Source of the DNA: Lantana camara
Taxonomy: Eukaryota > Streptophyta > Magnoliopsida > Lamiales > Verbenaceae
NCBI GenBank assembly: GCA_037501455.1
Contig: CM074858.1
Span: 85,658,501 to 85,722,500, forward strand
Direction of reading: 5' to 3'
Length of the DNA stretch: 64,000 nucleotides
In this document: positions 48,041-59,698 of the stretch, piece by piece
How the letters are laid out: each line of letters opens with the position of its first letter
Position numbering within the stretch: the first letter of the stretch is position 1
The notes under the pieces: model-generated
Databases searched by the model: none
The model's input: the letters and a program-made list of their open reading frames with translations, nothing else
Told to the model about the DNA's origin: nothing
Translations under genes and position numbers: made by a program

Positions 48041-49131
48041 TGTAACGCGCCGACTTTTCCGCTGTACAGGTATGACGTATGTGTTTATCAAATTACGCGA
48101 ATCAATTGTTTATAAGTGTTTTGTATATTTAATTTTATAATTAAATGTTAAAATGTTAAATAATTATATCTTTAATTTTATTAATATTAAATTCATAATT
48201 AATTCATTGACTTTGATTTTTTATTTAAAAATGAAATTTAATTTTTGTTATTTAATATGGAATTCTATGAATTTGTAAATGCATTGCTTATGAGTGTTAT
48301 AATCGAGCTTCGTTCTTATATGATTTGATATCGAAATTCCGTGAAATTTTAGTATGTTGCAGATTTATTTGTTATGAACATGTATATGTGCTGGTTTCAT
48401 GTTTTCGATCTCATTTGGTGTGGTAACGAATTTATTTTGTGTGTTGGAACCAAATCGGGGGTTAACGGCCAATTAGCGCACCCTTGGTTCCGTACGTGAT
48501 ATCTTGAGCTCGGGAACTCGGAATTGAGTTCCGTCAACTTCGTTGGACTCGTATCGATGATTCGGGTCTAATGAACCTAGCCCCATATTTTTCTAAGCCT
48601 ATTTGGACCCCCGAAATTCAACTGAAAAATGAATCGGATGCAAAACTGCCACACTTTACCATTTTAATCATAACTCTTACCATACTTAACCAAATTAACC
48701 ATGGTTGGACTTTTTGGAACCCTAGTTCAGCCCACTATCATCCCCTTCTCTCTCCCATTCGAACCACATTCAAAAAAAGGAGAAAACTCAGCCCCAAGTT
48801 CTAGACTTCCAGTTCCATCTCGTCACTTTGCCAAACTTGGAGATTTTGATCTCTAATCTCTTCCAACCTTCAACCAATTTGAGAGGTGAGTTTAAGGTTG
48901 TAATATACATTCATTTATGATCATTTTGAATCATGTATCCCTAATTTTGAGCTTGTATTCATGGAGATTTGAGGGCATGAATGAATAGTTAGGTTATGGA
49001 TGAATTTCTTGATCTCATTGAATTCTTGATGCTTTTGATTGTTTTAAAGCATGAAAGTGATCACCTTAACTTCCTTATTTCATTTATGGACTTGTATTTT
49101 GTGGCAGTTGAAGGTTTAATGAGATGCCATT
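48041..49131 (+). repeat. LARD-family LTR fragment, left part
   Basis: Starts TGTAACGCGCC like the LARD LTR in sense (TGTAACGCCCC). It follows that LTR through TTGTTTATAAGTG, the TTCGTTCTTATATGA block and TTAGCGCACCCTTGGTTCC, ending in the inverted repeat GGAACTC...GAGTTCC (48513-48532). Diverged and older than the LARD. It is split by the Tat element at 49132 (target CCATT, 49127-49131) and continues at 60734. Confidence 0.8.
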
Positions 49132-49915
49132 CTATATGGCATAATAGTACAGGGCCACGAGGTCGCCCCCTGATTGGCGCCACGTGGACCCTCACGCCGA
49201 CCTGGACAAACCAGTAACGACCTCTTGGACAGGTCATCAGATCGATACCAGGTCCTCAGGTCATCAGATCTGTTTGAGGACACCAGATCGATTGGCATAC
49301 CATCCGATCATCAGATCAACAGATCGATCTACTCTCTCCTATGAGGAAACCCACGGCATTAAGGATCCCGGAAGGCGATATCGATCTCCAGATCGATATC
49401 ATACGTCACCGGACACCCGAATACTGTAAAGCACTCCTGTCGGGACACGTGTATCCTTCCCATTCCCTGGAACAGGCGTACTACGGCTCATTAATGACCG
49501 TCAGTCCTTACTTTTACCCAAAGGGGAAAGAAGGTACAAACGACTCGCCTCAAGCCGGTTCCATTGTCCGACATCCAGATCGACGACTGATAACGCCATT
49601 AATGCACACCTACCGTACACACACTACTGTGTCATTTGGCCATGGCTATAAATACTCGCCATTTGAACAGTAGTTGGTAAGCCTTTAATACGCATTCAAT
49701 TGCATTTATTCTCTCTCAAAAGAGCTCCATCACTGACTTGAGCGTCGGAGTGCCAACCTTGGGTAAAACCCCAAGTCCCCCAAGTTGGTTTTGAGCTCAC
49801 GTTTGCTAGTGCTTTCAGGTCGATAAAGAACCCACTCAAACAAATTCTTGACTGATTGACCCATATCTGACAGCCAGATCGACCACGTCAGATCGACCAG
49901 ATTTGAGCCAGATCA
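49132..49915 (+). repeat. 5' LTR of the Tat element
   Basis: 784 bp. The first two bases read CT where the right LTR has TG, a mutated terminus. It is rich in CAGATCGA/ATCAGATC units (about ten). TATA box CTATAAATAC at about 49646-49655. Confidence 0.93.
49647..49654 (+). promoter_or_regulatory. TATA box in Tat 5' LTR
   Basis: TATAAATA, preceded by GGCCATGGC, about 270 bp before the LTR end. Identical at 60460-60467 in the 3' LTR. Probable start region for sense transcription. Confidence 0.6.
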
Positions 49916-49918
49916 GTT

Positions 49919-49936
49919 TGGCGCCGTCTGTGGGAA
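49919..49936 (+). other. Primer binding site of the Tat element
   Basis: TGGCGCCGTCTGTGGGAA three bases after the LTR end. It differs from the initiator-Met type of all other elements here. The sequence is of the kind found in Tat elements and I believe complementary to a tRNA-Arg; the tRNA identity is from memory. Confidence 0.82.
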
Positions 49937-49992
49937 ACTCTCTTTTTCACATCGACCTAGATAAAAACCCTTTCATCCTCTTTTCAAACACG

Positions 49993-51387
49993 ATGGTTAA
50001 CACAAGGAACACCAACCGCGACGAGGACATGGAGGAGGTTGCCAAAGGCAGGCATGACTACAACGCGCCGCTTAGCAACACCTCCACCGTCCCACCTGCC
50101 GGTCCCAGCACCAACGTTCCCCAGCCTCCGCTGGAGGCCACTCCCAGATACACCGTCACCCAGACGGACCTTGATAGCTTTCTCGACCAGTGGCGGGTCG
50201 AGGTCGAGCGTGCCCAAACTGAGGGCCGCGAACCCAGGTGCCCCGAGCTCCCAAGGGCCAGCCCAGCCACCACCATACCTAGCCCCGTGGTGGGCAACAC
50301 GTTGGCACCCACCATCCAAGCCTACGGGAACCCGGTTCCCTATGTCTTCCAGCCACTAGATGGGCGACCGGCTCAAATCATCTGGGGCCTCAGTCCTCAG
50401 ATCGGAGCTGGGCAGGTCCAAGAATTTGCTCAGCCGCCGCCACCCCCCGCGGCGAGCAAAGAAGTCCCCCGCGAGGGCCACGGGGACTCCGACCATCCCA
50501 GTCGTAACCACCGTGGCAAATGCATGGTCGACGAGGACAATGAAGAATTCGACGATCTCCGAGCTCGGATCCCAGCTCGATCCTCTAGGGAGGCTGCCGC
50601 CAGGATCGCTGCCGCTCGCGCCGGGAGAGAGCAAGTCCACGGTGAAGACCCACCACGGAGACGGGTCCAAGACCGCCTGGGTGACCGTGGCTCCCACGTC
50701 ACCCAGAGGCAGGTCGACCTCCGAGAGGGACTGAACCGACGCCCTCTCCGTTACCGCAGTGATAGGGAGGAAGCTTTCCCCTTCTGCAAAGATATTCTCC
50801 GCACGACCTGTGATGGAGATCGAATTCCGACCGGCCTACCCATGTACAACGGGACCACCGATCCCGAAAAACACGTGACGGCCTTCGAGAACCGGATGCT
50901 GCTACACTCCCACCCGCAGCAGATTTGGGCCAAACTCTTCGTCACCACGCTGACGGGCCCTGTGCAAGATTGGTTCATCCGTCTGCCGTCTCGGTGCATA
51001 TCGACCTACAACCGATTTGTAGATCGATTCACGGCGCACTTCTCCTCGATGTCCGGGGAGAAGCTACCACCCTCCTATCTCAACAGCATCTACCAAAAGG
51101 AGGGCGAGTCCTTGCGAGATTTCATGACTCATTTTTCGAGAGAATTGGTTCGGGTCGAGAACCCGACGATGGATACTTTACTTTCCGTAGTCCATCGAGC
51201 CCTTTGTAACCGCCTTTGGGCCGATGAGATCGTCAGGGCTGGGCCCCGCAACCTGACGGAAATACAAGATATCGCCCACGGCTTCATGCGCGTTGAGGAG
51301 ATCGCCCTCGCACATGGACCTCCGCCCCGATCTGAGAGGCAGGTCATTGGGTCCAGCTCGTCCCAACACCGGAAAGGGAGCGAGTAA
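49993..51387 (+). CDS. gag: Tat gag, capsid part
   Basis: 464 codons from the ATG at 49993 (MVNTRNTNRDEDMEE). An upstream in-frame extension to 49903 overlaps the PBS and is not a real start. The N-terminal third is rich in Pro, Ala and Thr. An Arg-rich middle (AARIAAARAGREQ) is followed by the Gag capsid core: GLPMYNGTTDPEKHV, VQDWFIRLP, DRFTAHFSS, QKEGESLRDFMTHFSRE. It ends at TAA 51385-51387. The same frame continues with the zinc knuckle, so the stop is probably a mutation rather than a true gag end. Confidence 0.88.
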   Translation: MVNTRNTNRDEDMEEVAKGRHDYNAPLSNTSTVPPAGPSTNVPQPPLEATPRYTVTQTDLDSFLDQWRVEVERAQTEGREPRCPELPRASPATTIPSPVVGNTLAPTIQAYGNPVPYVFQPLDGRPAQIIWGLSPQIGAGQVQEFAQPPPPPAASKEVPREGHGDSDHPSRNHRGKCMVDEDNEEFDDLRARIPARSSREAAARIAAARAGREQVHGEDPPRRRVQDRLGDRGSHVTQRQVDLREGLNRRPLRYRSDREEAFPFCKDILRTTCDGDRIPTGLPMYNGTTDPEKHVTAFENRMLLHSHPQQIWAKLFVTTLTGPVQDWFIRLPSRCISTYNRFVDRFTAHFSSMSGEKLPPSYLNSIYQKEGESLRDFMTHFSRELVRVENPTMDTLLSVVHRALCNRLWADEIVRAGPRNLTEIQDIAHGFMRVEEIALAHGPPPRSERQVIGSSSSQHRKGSE

Positions 51388-52014
51388 AAGAAAATCAAGG
51401 GGAAAGTTGACCAACCGACCCAGGTCGACCGACGAAACTACGTCCCCTTGACCAAGTCCTTAGACCAGATCTACGTGGTCATGGACCAAAGCCTTCTGAA
51501 GAAACCAAAGCCCATCCGAGAGGGTCCGAAGGCTGAGAAATCGGGAAAGTACTGTGGCTACCATCAGCAATGGGGCCACACGACCGCGGAATGTAACGCC
51601 CTCCGTGATGAGATCGAAAGACTCATCCAAGGGGGGCACCTGAAGGATTTTGTTCGACGCATCGACCACTACTCTGAAAAGGCGGGGAGGTCGAGCGACC
51701 GCAACAGGTCCAGATCCAGATCTCCCCCAAAACGATCTGGGAAGCAGCCGCTGGAGAGAGCTGAAGACAATCCCCCTACTCACGGCAAGATCTATATGAT
51801 AGCCGGGGGGCACGAGGGCGGTGACTCAAATGCAGCTCGAAAAAGGAACATCAGGCGAGCAGCTCGAGAGTACAACGGTCCGTACGAAGAAGTCTTCCAG
51901 ATCGATCATGGTAGAGAGTGGGAAAGGCAGGAGGTTATCTTTAGTGAGAGTGATAGCCGCCCTGGCCCCCATCGGGAAGGCGACTCGCCTAGCTGTCCGA
52001 TGGTGGTGATGTAA
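51388..52014 (+). pseudogene. gag: Tat gag, nucleocapsid part
   Basis: The same frame as gag after the TAA at 51385. It has KYCGYHQQWGHTTAEC at about 51550-51595, a C-X2-H-X4-H-X4-C knuckle seen in Tat/Athila Gags instead of the usual CCHC. An Arg/Ser-rich stretch (RSSDRNRSRSRSPP) and an acidic tail follow. It stops at 52014. The protease lies in the next frame starting at about 51999, so one frame change is needed. Mutation is likelier than programmed shifting, as no slippery site is evident. Confidence 0.85.
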
Positions 52015-54758
52015 CCAAATGCCTAGTTGATAATGGAAGCAGCTCGAATATTATCCCTTACTCGACTCTTGTAAAAATGAAGTTGCATAACCTAAAGCTC
52101 GATCCGATCCGAACACCGCTTTCCGGGTTCGGTGGATCGGAAGTCATACCGTTGGGGCGCATCCGACTCCTCACTTCGATGGGAACATCCCCCAAGAGGG
52201 TGACCCAGGAGGTCGAGTATGTCATCGTCAATATGCCCCTAGCGTATAACATGATCTTCGGTCGACCTGGCCTCATTCAGTTCAAAGCAATCATCTCAAC
52301 GTATCATCAAAAGCTGAAAATGCCCACTCCGAACGGGGTCGGAGAGGTGACTTGCGATGTCATGGACAGTTGGGCTTGTTACGCCATCGTCCTAAAAAAG
52401 CCATCCGGGAAAGAGGTGGAGGAAGGTCTCGACCTGCAGACCTATGCTGACGGAGAGATCGAGCTACCCACGAAGGAGATCGAGGCTGAGAGGTCCCCCG
52501 CCGCTCGGAAAAGAAAGGCCAGCGAGCGGCTCGAGCCCTCGGAAGAACTAAAAGAAATTACCGTAGTCCCCGGAGACAGCAATAAGACCACCAAGATCGG
52601 GGCGAATATGCATCCGCAACACGAGGTCATGATGATAGAATTCTTGAGGGACAACTCTGATATCTTCGCTTGGGCTGCCAAAGATCTGATCGGAGTCGAC
52701 CCGAAGGTGATCTGCCACCGGCTCGGGATCGATCCGTCGGTCAAACCCATAAAACAAAAGCTGAGACCTCAAAGTCGGGCAAGGAATGATATAATCGAGG
52801 CCGAGGTCAATAAACTCCTCGACGCAGGATACGTTACTCCAGCTCAATATGTCGACTGGTTGTGCAATGTAGTCCTCGTGCAAAAAACAGGCGGGAAATG
52901 GAGAATGTGCAACGATTTCACCGACCTCAACAAAGCATGCCCGAAAGACCCGTAGCCGCTGCCTCGGATAGATCAGCTCGTCGATTCGACAGCTGGGTGC
53001 GAGATGCTCAGTATGATGGATGCATTTCAAGGCTACTACCAGATCTCTATGGCTTCCGAAGATCAAAAGCACACGGCCTTTATTGTAGTAAAGGGAATAT
53101 ACTGCTTCAAGGTCATGCCCTTCGGGCTAAAGAACGCGGGAGCTACATACCAAAGATTGGTCAACCTGATGTTCAAAGACGAGATCGGAAGGACCATGGA
53201 GGTCTACATCGACGACATGATCATGAAAAGTCGCTGGGCGTACCATCATCTAGATCATCTACGCAGATCATTTGAGATCTTACGGCAATACTGTATGAAG
53301 CTCAACCCCGACAAGTGCACGTTCGGGGTCGAAGGAGGAAAGTTTCTGGGATACATGGTGAGCCAACGAGGCATCGAGGCTAATCCTACGAAGATCAAAG
53401 CAATCCAGGTCATCCCTCGACCTCGACGCATCAACCAGGTACAGTCCCTGGTAGGTCGCATAATCTCACTCAACCGGTTCATATCACGATCGTCCGAACG
53501 AAACCTCCCATTCTTTAAAGTTTTGAGGAATCTCAAAAAATTCGAGTGGAACGAAGAATGCGACCGAGCGTTAGATCAATTGAAAGAGTACCTGGCCTGT
53601 CCGCCATTGCTGGCCAAGCCAAATGGGGGAGAGACCTTGTACCTCTACCTGTCCCTGTCTAACGAGACCTTCAGCTCGGTCTCGGTCGCCATTCGAGATC
53701 GAAAACACCTACCGATCTACTACCTGAGCAAGATCCTGCACGGTGCGGAACGGAACTACCTAGAGATCGAGAAATTCGTGTTCGCCCTCACGCACGCAGC
53801 CCGGAAGCTACGTCCGTACTTCCAGGCCCATCCCATAGTTATCCTAACAGATCAGCCGCTTAGGCAGGTATTATCCAAACCCGATGTGTCGGGTCGAATG
53901 ATGAAATGGGCGGTCGAGTTGAGTCAGCATGACATCACCTACCAACCCAGGGCCGCCCAGCAAGCTCAAGTGCTGGCTGACTTTCTAGTCGAAAAGAACA
54001 CCAGCTCGATGGAGATCGTCCGCACCTCGCCTAGTTGGACCATGTACACGGATGGCTCATCGACCTCTCAAGGAGGAGGAGTGGGCATATCCCTTATAAA
54101 CTCAGACGGACTACAGCTCGATTTCGCCATTAAGCTCGATTTTAAAGCGACAAACAACGAAGCTGAGTACGAAGCACTGGTGGCGGGGCTAAGGTACGCC
54201 ACGGAGAACCAGAACGACAGGTTAGCCGTTGTAACTGACTCCCAGCTCGTAGCCGGCCAAGTCAACGGCACGTACGAAGCTCGGGAAGAGTCCATGGCTG
54301 CGTATCTCAAAATGGTGAAAGAGCTGGCCTCGAAACTGAAAGAGTTCAAAATCGAACAGGTCCCTCGCGAAGAGAACGGTCGAGCTGATGCCCTCTCAAA
54401 GTTGGCTAACGGGTTCCAAGGAACAAAGGATGCGACCATCTCGTTCATGGTCTCGGGGGGCCGTGCGATCGATGAAGGAAAGGTCGAGGTCGCCACAATC
54501 GATCCGCCGGAGCCTTGCTGGATGGACGATCTAATCGCTTACCTCAAAGACGGGCTATTGCCCCAAAATCGAGCTGAGGCCAGGAGAATAAAATATCGAT
54601 CTCTACTCTATATGATAGATCATGAAGGCAGGCTGTTCAAAAAATCCTTCACCGGTCCCCCGCTAAGGTGCCTACGACCTAGCCAAGCCCAAGATGTCCT
54701 GGAAGAAGTCCATGAGGGATGTTGCGAAAACCATTCCGGAGGTCGAGCCTTAGCTTGA
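51999..54758 (+). pseudogene. pol: Tat pol: protease, RT, RNase H and archaeal-type RNase H
   Basis: One frame, broken only at 52953-52955 (TAG in the DPYPLPRID region). Protease LVDNGSSSNIIPYS (about 52027), RT with DAFQGYYQI, MPFGLKNAGATYQ and catalytic VYIDDMIMKS (about 53205), then a gypsy RNase H (LSKILHGAERNYLEIEK, LTDQPL). A separate RNase H follows: MYTDGSSTSQGGG (about 54043), NNEAEYEALVAG, AVVTDSQLVAGQ and NGRADALSKLAN, giving the D-E-D-D residues of the archaeal-type domain known for Tat elements. It ends with the integrase zinc-finger His residues and a TGA at 54756-54758. Confidence 0.92.
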
Positions 54759-55748
54759 AAGATCTTAAGGAGTGGGTATTTTTGGCCGACTATGGTGTGG
54801 GATGCGAAGATCCACTCTAGGAAATGCCCCAAGTGCCAAAAACACGGTAACCTAATCCATACTCACCCCGCGTCCATGATACCGATCGATGTGTGCTGGC
54901 CCTTCGACCAATGGGGGATCGATATCATCGGCCATTTCCCCTTGGCGCCCAGACAGAAAAAGTTTGCCATAGTATGTGTCGAGTAATTCTCAAAGTGGGT
55001 TGAGGCCGAGGCAGTCCCCAAAATTACTGATGCAGTGATAAGAAATTTCCTCTGGAAGAATATAATCTGCCGTTTTGGGGTTCCGAGGGTACTCATCTGT
55101 GACAATGGACCTCAATTTCGATCTGAGAATACCAAGAGCTATTGTCGGGACCTCGGGATCGACCTCAGATTCACTACAGTTGGTCATCCGCAAGCAAATG
55201 GCCAAGCTGAAGTCACCAACCGAATCATTATCCAAAATCTCAAGACCCGCCTTGATGCCAAGTTGGGGGCATGGGCGGACGAGCTCGACGGCGTACTATG
55301 GGCATATCGAACTACCCCGCGGACAGCCACGGGATAAACACCATACTCTCTGGTTTACGGATCCGAAGCCGTCATCCCATCGGAGCTGTTACACGAAACC
55401 GATCGTGTATCGCAATACCAGCTCGACCGGAATACGGAGATCAGGGCTGAAGATCTAGATGTGATCGAAGAAAGTAGAGAGCATGCCTATCAGAAGCTCA
55501 GACAGTACAAGGCAGCGGCAGCCCGATCATACAATAAGCACGTACGGCCCAGATCGTTTCAGATCGGTGACCTTGTGTTAAAAAAGGTCGAGGTCTTGCA
55601 ACACGTCGGGAAGCTTGAGCCTAACTGGGAAGGACCTTATCGCGTCACGGAGATCGGGAAAAACACGGCCTACCGGCTTGAAGACATGGCCGGGGAACCG
55701 TTACCCAGACCGTGGAACGCGCACAACCTGAAGAAGTTTTATACTTAA
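54759..55748 (+). pseudogene. pol: Tat pol: integrase
   Basis: The same frame as upstream, with stops at 54756, 54984 (TAA) and 55335 (TAA). Zinc finger completed by CPKCQKHG (about 54830). Core with Asp in WGIDIIGHFP, Asp in ICDNGPQFRS and Glu in GQAEVTNRI; then YRTTPRTATG and the C-terminal LVLKKVEVLQHVGKLEPNW and GPYRV stretch, ending HNLKKFYT at 55748. No chromodomain, as expected outside chromoviruses. It would join element DNA to the chromosome. Confidence 0.92.
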
Positions 55749-56927
55749 ACCTTCAAATTTATTTCGAATTGTAATAGTTGAAGAGGTCGAATTCGTCTGA
55801 GAATCGATCTCTGATCAGTCAATTAATTCACATGTTTTGGGGTATCCGAGTCAATCCGCAATCCCACACCAGGTCACTATCCCCTCGATTAAGCTCTCAT
55901 TCGACCTACGGTCATGAGTCGAGGAGGGAGTAAGCCCCTCCGCATCCGATCGTTAGAGATCGAGATCCAACGAGGTCGTCTTTAGACCCAAGGAGATCAA
56001 AAAATCCTAACGTATTTAATGCTTTTTGAATTATCGTTAGAGATCGAGATCCAACGAGGTCGTTTCTAGACCCAAGGAGATCCTAAGTCCTAACGTATTT
56101 AATGCTTTTTGAATCATTGTTAGAGATCAAGATCCAACGAGGTCATTTTTAGACCCAAGGAGATCTTAAACATCCTAACACATCTAATGCTTTTAAATCA
56201 TTGTTAGAGATCAAGATCCAATGAGATCGTTTTTAGACCCAAGGAGATCCTAAACATCCTAACATATTTAGAGACCCAGGGATCCGACGAGATCGATTTC
56301 GATCCGAAGAGGTCCAGAGTAACCGTTTTCAAAAATTAATGATCCAAGGACCCAACGAGATCGTTTTAGATCCAAAGAGATCCAGAGAATCGATGTATTT
56401 CAAAGATTAAATCCAGGGACCCCATGAGATCGTTTTAGATCCGAAGAGGTCCAAAGTTCGATGGATTTCTGAAGAAGATCCCAAGATCCAATGCGATCAA
56501 TTTAGATCCAAGGAGGTCTAGGGATCGATCCGATGAGAATGCAGTAAGGTAAAAGGACCAAGGAAAAGATGCGAACACCCGAGATTAGATCGACATCCTA
56601 ACGAGATCGAATAGTGTGACCAACCTATCGATCCAAAAGCGAGAAAAATCTAGCTAAAGGGCAAGCAAAACCTAGATCGATAAACCACCCGCATGCCAGA
56701 TCGAATTGATGTCCAACTTGCAAAGTAAAAGAAAGCACAAGTACGAGAAACATAATTCATTCATGCGAAAATCGATCTAAAAAATTAACAAGGATCGATT
56801 ATACCTAGCGCATCGAGCTCACCACGCGACGTGGCTCGATGGGCAAATGTTCATAAAAAAGCAAAGCAGAAATGAAATATTCACACAGCCACAACCTGGC
56901 TGGAAGGTGGAAGTTAATTAGATCGCA
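55749..56927 (+). repeat. Spacer with about 84-bp tandem repeats, Tat element
   Basis: Four tandem copies of a unit starting GTTAGAGATC(G/A)AGATCCAA at 55952, 56036, 56119 and 56203 (period 83-84 bp), grading into shorter diverged units (GACCCAACGAGATCGTTTTAGATCC type) to about 56560. From 56560 to 56927 I see no repeat and no gene. Tandem repeats between pol and 3' LTR are known from Tat elements. Confidence 0.85.
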
Positions 56928-57770
56928 TCAGTCGAGCTCAACAAGAGCCGATGTGGATTCCGAAGCTGATCGGCGGAGGGTCCTCTCGAGTTCTCTAACG
57001 GTAGGAAGGAAGCTCTCGACCAGGACCGGCATGGGTAGCTCACATGCAACTGGATGCTTGTCCCTCTTCGCTTGAGCGATCTCAATGGCATGGCCAAACT
57101 TGTAAGTCGCCCAATCGATCTGAACCGGCTCTTCCCCCTCTTCCGCTTCGGTGGCACCTGGGTCGGGAAGCATGGGGCCGATGGTCTCAAAGTTAAAGTT
57201 GGGGACAATAGCATCCTGGGCTTTGAGCTGATTAACGGCGATCTGGAACCCCTCAGCCACATCGTTCATCCCCACGACCAGGCTCGCCTCTTCGAAGCCA
57301 GGACCCTCCATGAACTCGCGAACGGCATACCGTTCGATCTCCAGCTTGTACTTCTTCATCTCCTCCGCAGCTTTGACGATCTTCGCTTGAGCCAAGCTGA
57401 AGACCTCATTCCGCCCATCGTCTTTTGCAGCAGCAACGGCGGCATCGAGCTGCTTAGTGAAGTCCTCCCTTATCTTGGCCAGCTCGTTCGCGTGGGCCTT
57501 CTCCGCCTCCCCGAGGGCCTCCTGTGAGCTCTTCCACTTCGCCTCCATGGTATCCTTCTCCTCGATCCGCTTCCTCTTCTCCTCGCGAGCTTCCCGGAGC
57601 TCACACTCGAGCTGCTCCACCTTCTCTGGGTTTGCTGAGGCAAGCTAGCCCTTCATCAGCTGGTACTTTTCCTTGTACTTTTCTTTGCCAGCCTTGAAGA
57701 CCTCAGCTTCGTGGATCGAATTAAAGAGGACGGGGAGAATGTCCTGAGCAAGCGATGAGATCGAATGAGT
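56928..57770 (-). pseudogene. Antisense gene of Tat element, predicted exon 3
   Basis: The minus strand runs 281 codons from the predicted acceptor (after CAG at 57771-57773) to TGA at 56928-56930, with one in-frame TAG at 57645-57647. The N-terminal half is Glu/Lys/Arg-rich with heptad character (LECELREAREEKRKRIEEKD, then EKAHANELAKIREDFTKQL), so a coiled coil is likely. The C-terminal half is acidic (DPGATEAEEGEEPVQIDW) without a domain I recognise. Codon composition is protein-like and unlike the flanking spacer. Confidence 0.7.
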
Positions 57771-57824
57771 CTGACCTCCAGGAGTAAAAAAAAAAAAAAA
57801 AGAAAAAAAAAAAAACCAACTTAC

Positions 57825-58480
57825 ACCGAAAAGGCCCCTGGCAGCTTGGTACCTCTTCTACCTTGCCGACCTCTGAGAGAGCTTCTTCTGCTCATCAATA
57901 ATGCACCCGGAGTTGAAGAGGGCAGCCAGAAGTTCGGGATCGGCCTTGCCAAACGCCAGAGCTCGTTTGGTCCCATCGGCCTTTTCGAGCTCCAGACCTG
58001 CAGGCCATTGGGGAAAGGGAGTCTTGGGAAAGTTCAAGAGCTGGGCCTCCTCATCGGACTCGTCAGAATCCTGCAGTTCATGAACCAGTTCTCTAAATGG
58101 TCTCTTGCCTACCCCATGCCTCGCCTGAACAAACTCGGGTTGAGAATCAAAATCTTCGTCAAAATATAAAGGCAGATGATCGAGATTTATTACTTGTTCG
58201 ACGTCCTCCCCGACCTGACCGCTCGGCTGCGCGGACGACCCAGCTTGACCTTCGAGCTCTTGACCACGGAGTGGCTCCCCAGCGGTCTGCTCCGCCAGAT
58301 CGGCATCCAGGTCGTGTAATTCCTTTGAGCACCTTTCCTGCTGAGCTCGCTGGGCCTCAGGCAGGGCATTGATGATTGCTCGAGCAGCCTCCGCCACAGG
58401 TCTCAGCTCGTCAGGTGTGGCATTCCTCTGGTTCATCGTCCTCATTCTCGCAGCTCGAGACATTATCAATGGTCGTAGTT
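57825..58480 (-). pseudogene. Antisense gene of Tat element, predicted exon 2
   Basis: Starts after a TTTCGCAG acceptor (58481-58483) and ends before a GTAAGT donor (57824 downward). It holds 218 codons plus a phase-1 junction, with an in-frame TAG at 57858-57860. Arg-rich start (SRAARMRTMNQRN), then acidic and Gln-rich low-complexity sequence (QDSDESDEEAQLL). The intron to exon 3 is only 54 bp and mostly poly-pyrimidine in sense, short for a plant intron, so this junction is less certain than the first. Confidence 0.65.
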
Positions 58481-58584
58481 CTGCGAAACGAAAGATTCAG
58501 TTCGACGAAATGGATATAAAAAGCAAATAAAAAGAAATTTAAGGACCCTGATCGAGTAGAGATCCGGTCGAAGTAAGAGCATAC

Positions 58585-59563
58585 CAAAGCGAAAGTTCTT
58601 TTTATGAAGCCCGGTTATAATGCCCGCTTCGACCAGATTCCCCGTCCTCGTCAGGTTGGTATGATCTAAAAGCCCCATATTGGTCAACAGCTCGAAGTGA
58701 TTGTGGAGCCAGGTCGACGACCTGGTGGCAAGTTTCCTTGGGCCATTATCCCCCCAAGTAATTCGGAAGCGAGGTACTAAGGGGAGATCAATGAAGAAGA
58801 ATTTGGACTTCCAGCTGACACCGTGAGAGGTGGATGGGATCGACACGATCTTCCGGTTCGGTTTCGATTGGAGGTTGAAGTATCCGATCCCAGACTTGGT
58901 AGCACTGTTAAGTGTGAAGAACTCCCCGAAATCCCAGATCTCCGGCTCGAATCCGAGGCACTTCATTATGACAATCAGGCAGTGCATTAACGAGAAAGAG
59001 TTGGGGGTCAACTGGGAAGGGGACAGGTTATACCGAACTAAAAAATCCGCGACAACCCGGGGAAGAGGAAGTCTAAACCCATATTTGACGGAGGCATAGT
59101 ACATGCCCATCGATCTCAGCCCCCTCGGTCTCTCAACTGTCTCCCCCTCCTCCGGCATGCGAACTGTGTATTGGGGTCCCAACCCCAATAGTCTGGTGAC
59201 CTCCGCAAATTCCTGAGGGGTTATCTTGGAAAGTCTCTCCGAAACATGCGAAAGTGTACGGTACACGTGCGGAGGTCGAGCCGGAGGATTCACGATACGT
59301 ATCCCCGGTTCTTCGCTCCCGACCTGTCCTCCCCCGATCTGAGTTTCATCCTCAATTTCCCCCTCGGGCTCGTCTAAAAGCCCTAGGGGCTGCCCCGCCC
59401 TCGAGATCGAGGCGGCCCCTCCTCTGTTTGCCGTGGTCGCTCCACCCAACTCTTCACGTTGATCCGACCCCGACACAGACTCAAAATTCTAATTGGGCAG
59501 AGGGACCGAGAGATCGTCGCCCCGTTCCGGCGAAGGTGTGAACGCTACCTGTTCTTGAGCCAT
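58585..59563 (-). pseudogene. Antisense gene of Tat element, predicted exon 1 (Transposase_28-like)
   Basis: ATG at 59563 (MAQEQVAFTPSPERGDD), one in-frame TAG at 59489-59491, 326 codons plus one base. The middle reads YGFRLPLPRVVADFLVRYN and LTPNSFSLMHCLIVIMKCLG, matching the pattern of the 'putative gypsy type transposon' family (Pfam Transposase_28), which occurs as an antisense or extra ORF in plant Tat-type elements. The exon ends at CGCTTTG/GTATGC (58585/58584). The intron of 104 bp ends in TTTCGCAG. Without splicing the frame runs only to 58466. Function of the family is not known. Confidence 0.75.
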
Positions 59564-59698
59564 AAAGATTGATAAAGGAAAAAATTTTACCTTTGAAAAG
59601 CGGAGTTCGAAGCTACGACCGCTAACGAGCTGATGAAGGCAGGAGCAGTTCGGAATCTTTGAATATGAGAGCGGTGAAATGAGGCAGAAGGGGTGAAC

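Noticed and set aside
49341..49673. 110-codon ORF in the Tat LTR, repeated at 60154-60486
   Set aside because: Kept only because the LTRs are copies of each other; composed of LTR repeat words and crossing the TATA box.
50356..51414. Minus-strand ORFs across Tat gag
   Set aside because: Shadows of the sense gag frame in GC-rich sequence.
52548..53072. 174-codon minus-strand ORF in Tat RT
   Set aside because: Mirror of the RT coding frame; sense motifs explain the region.
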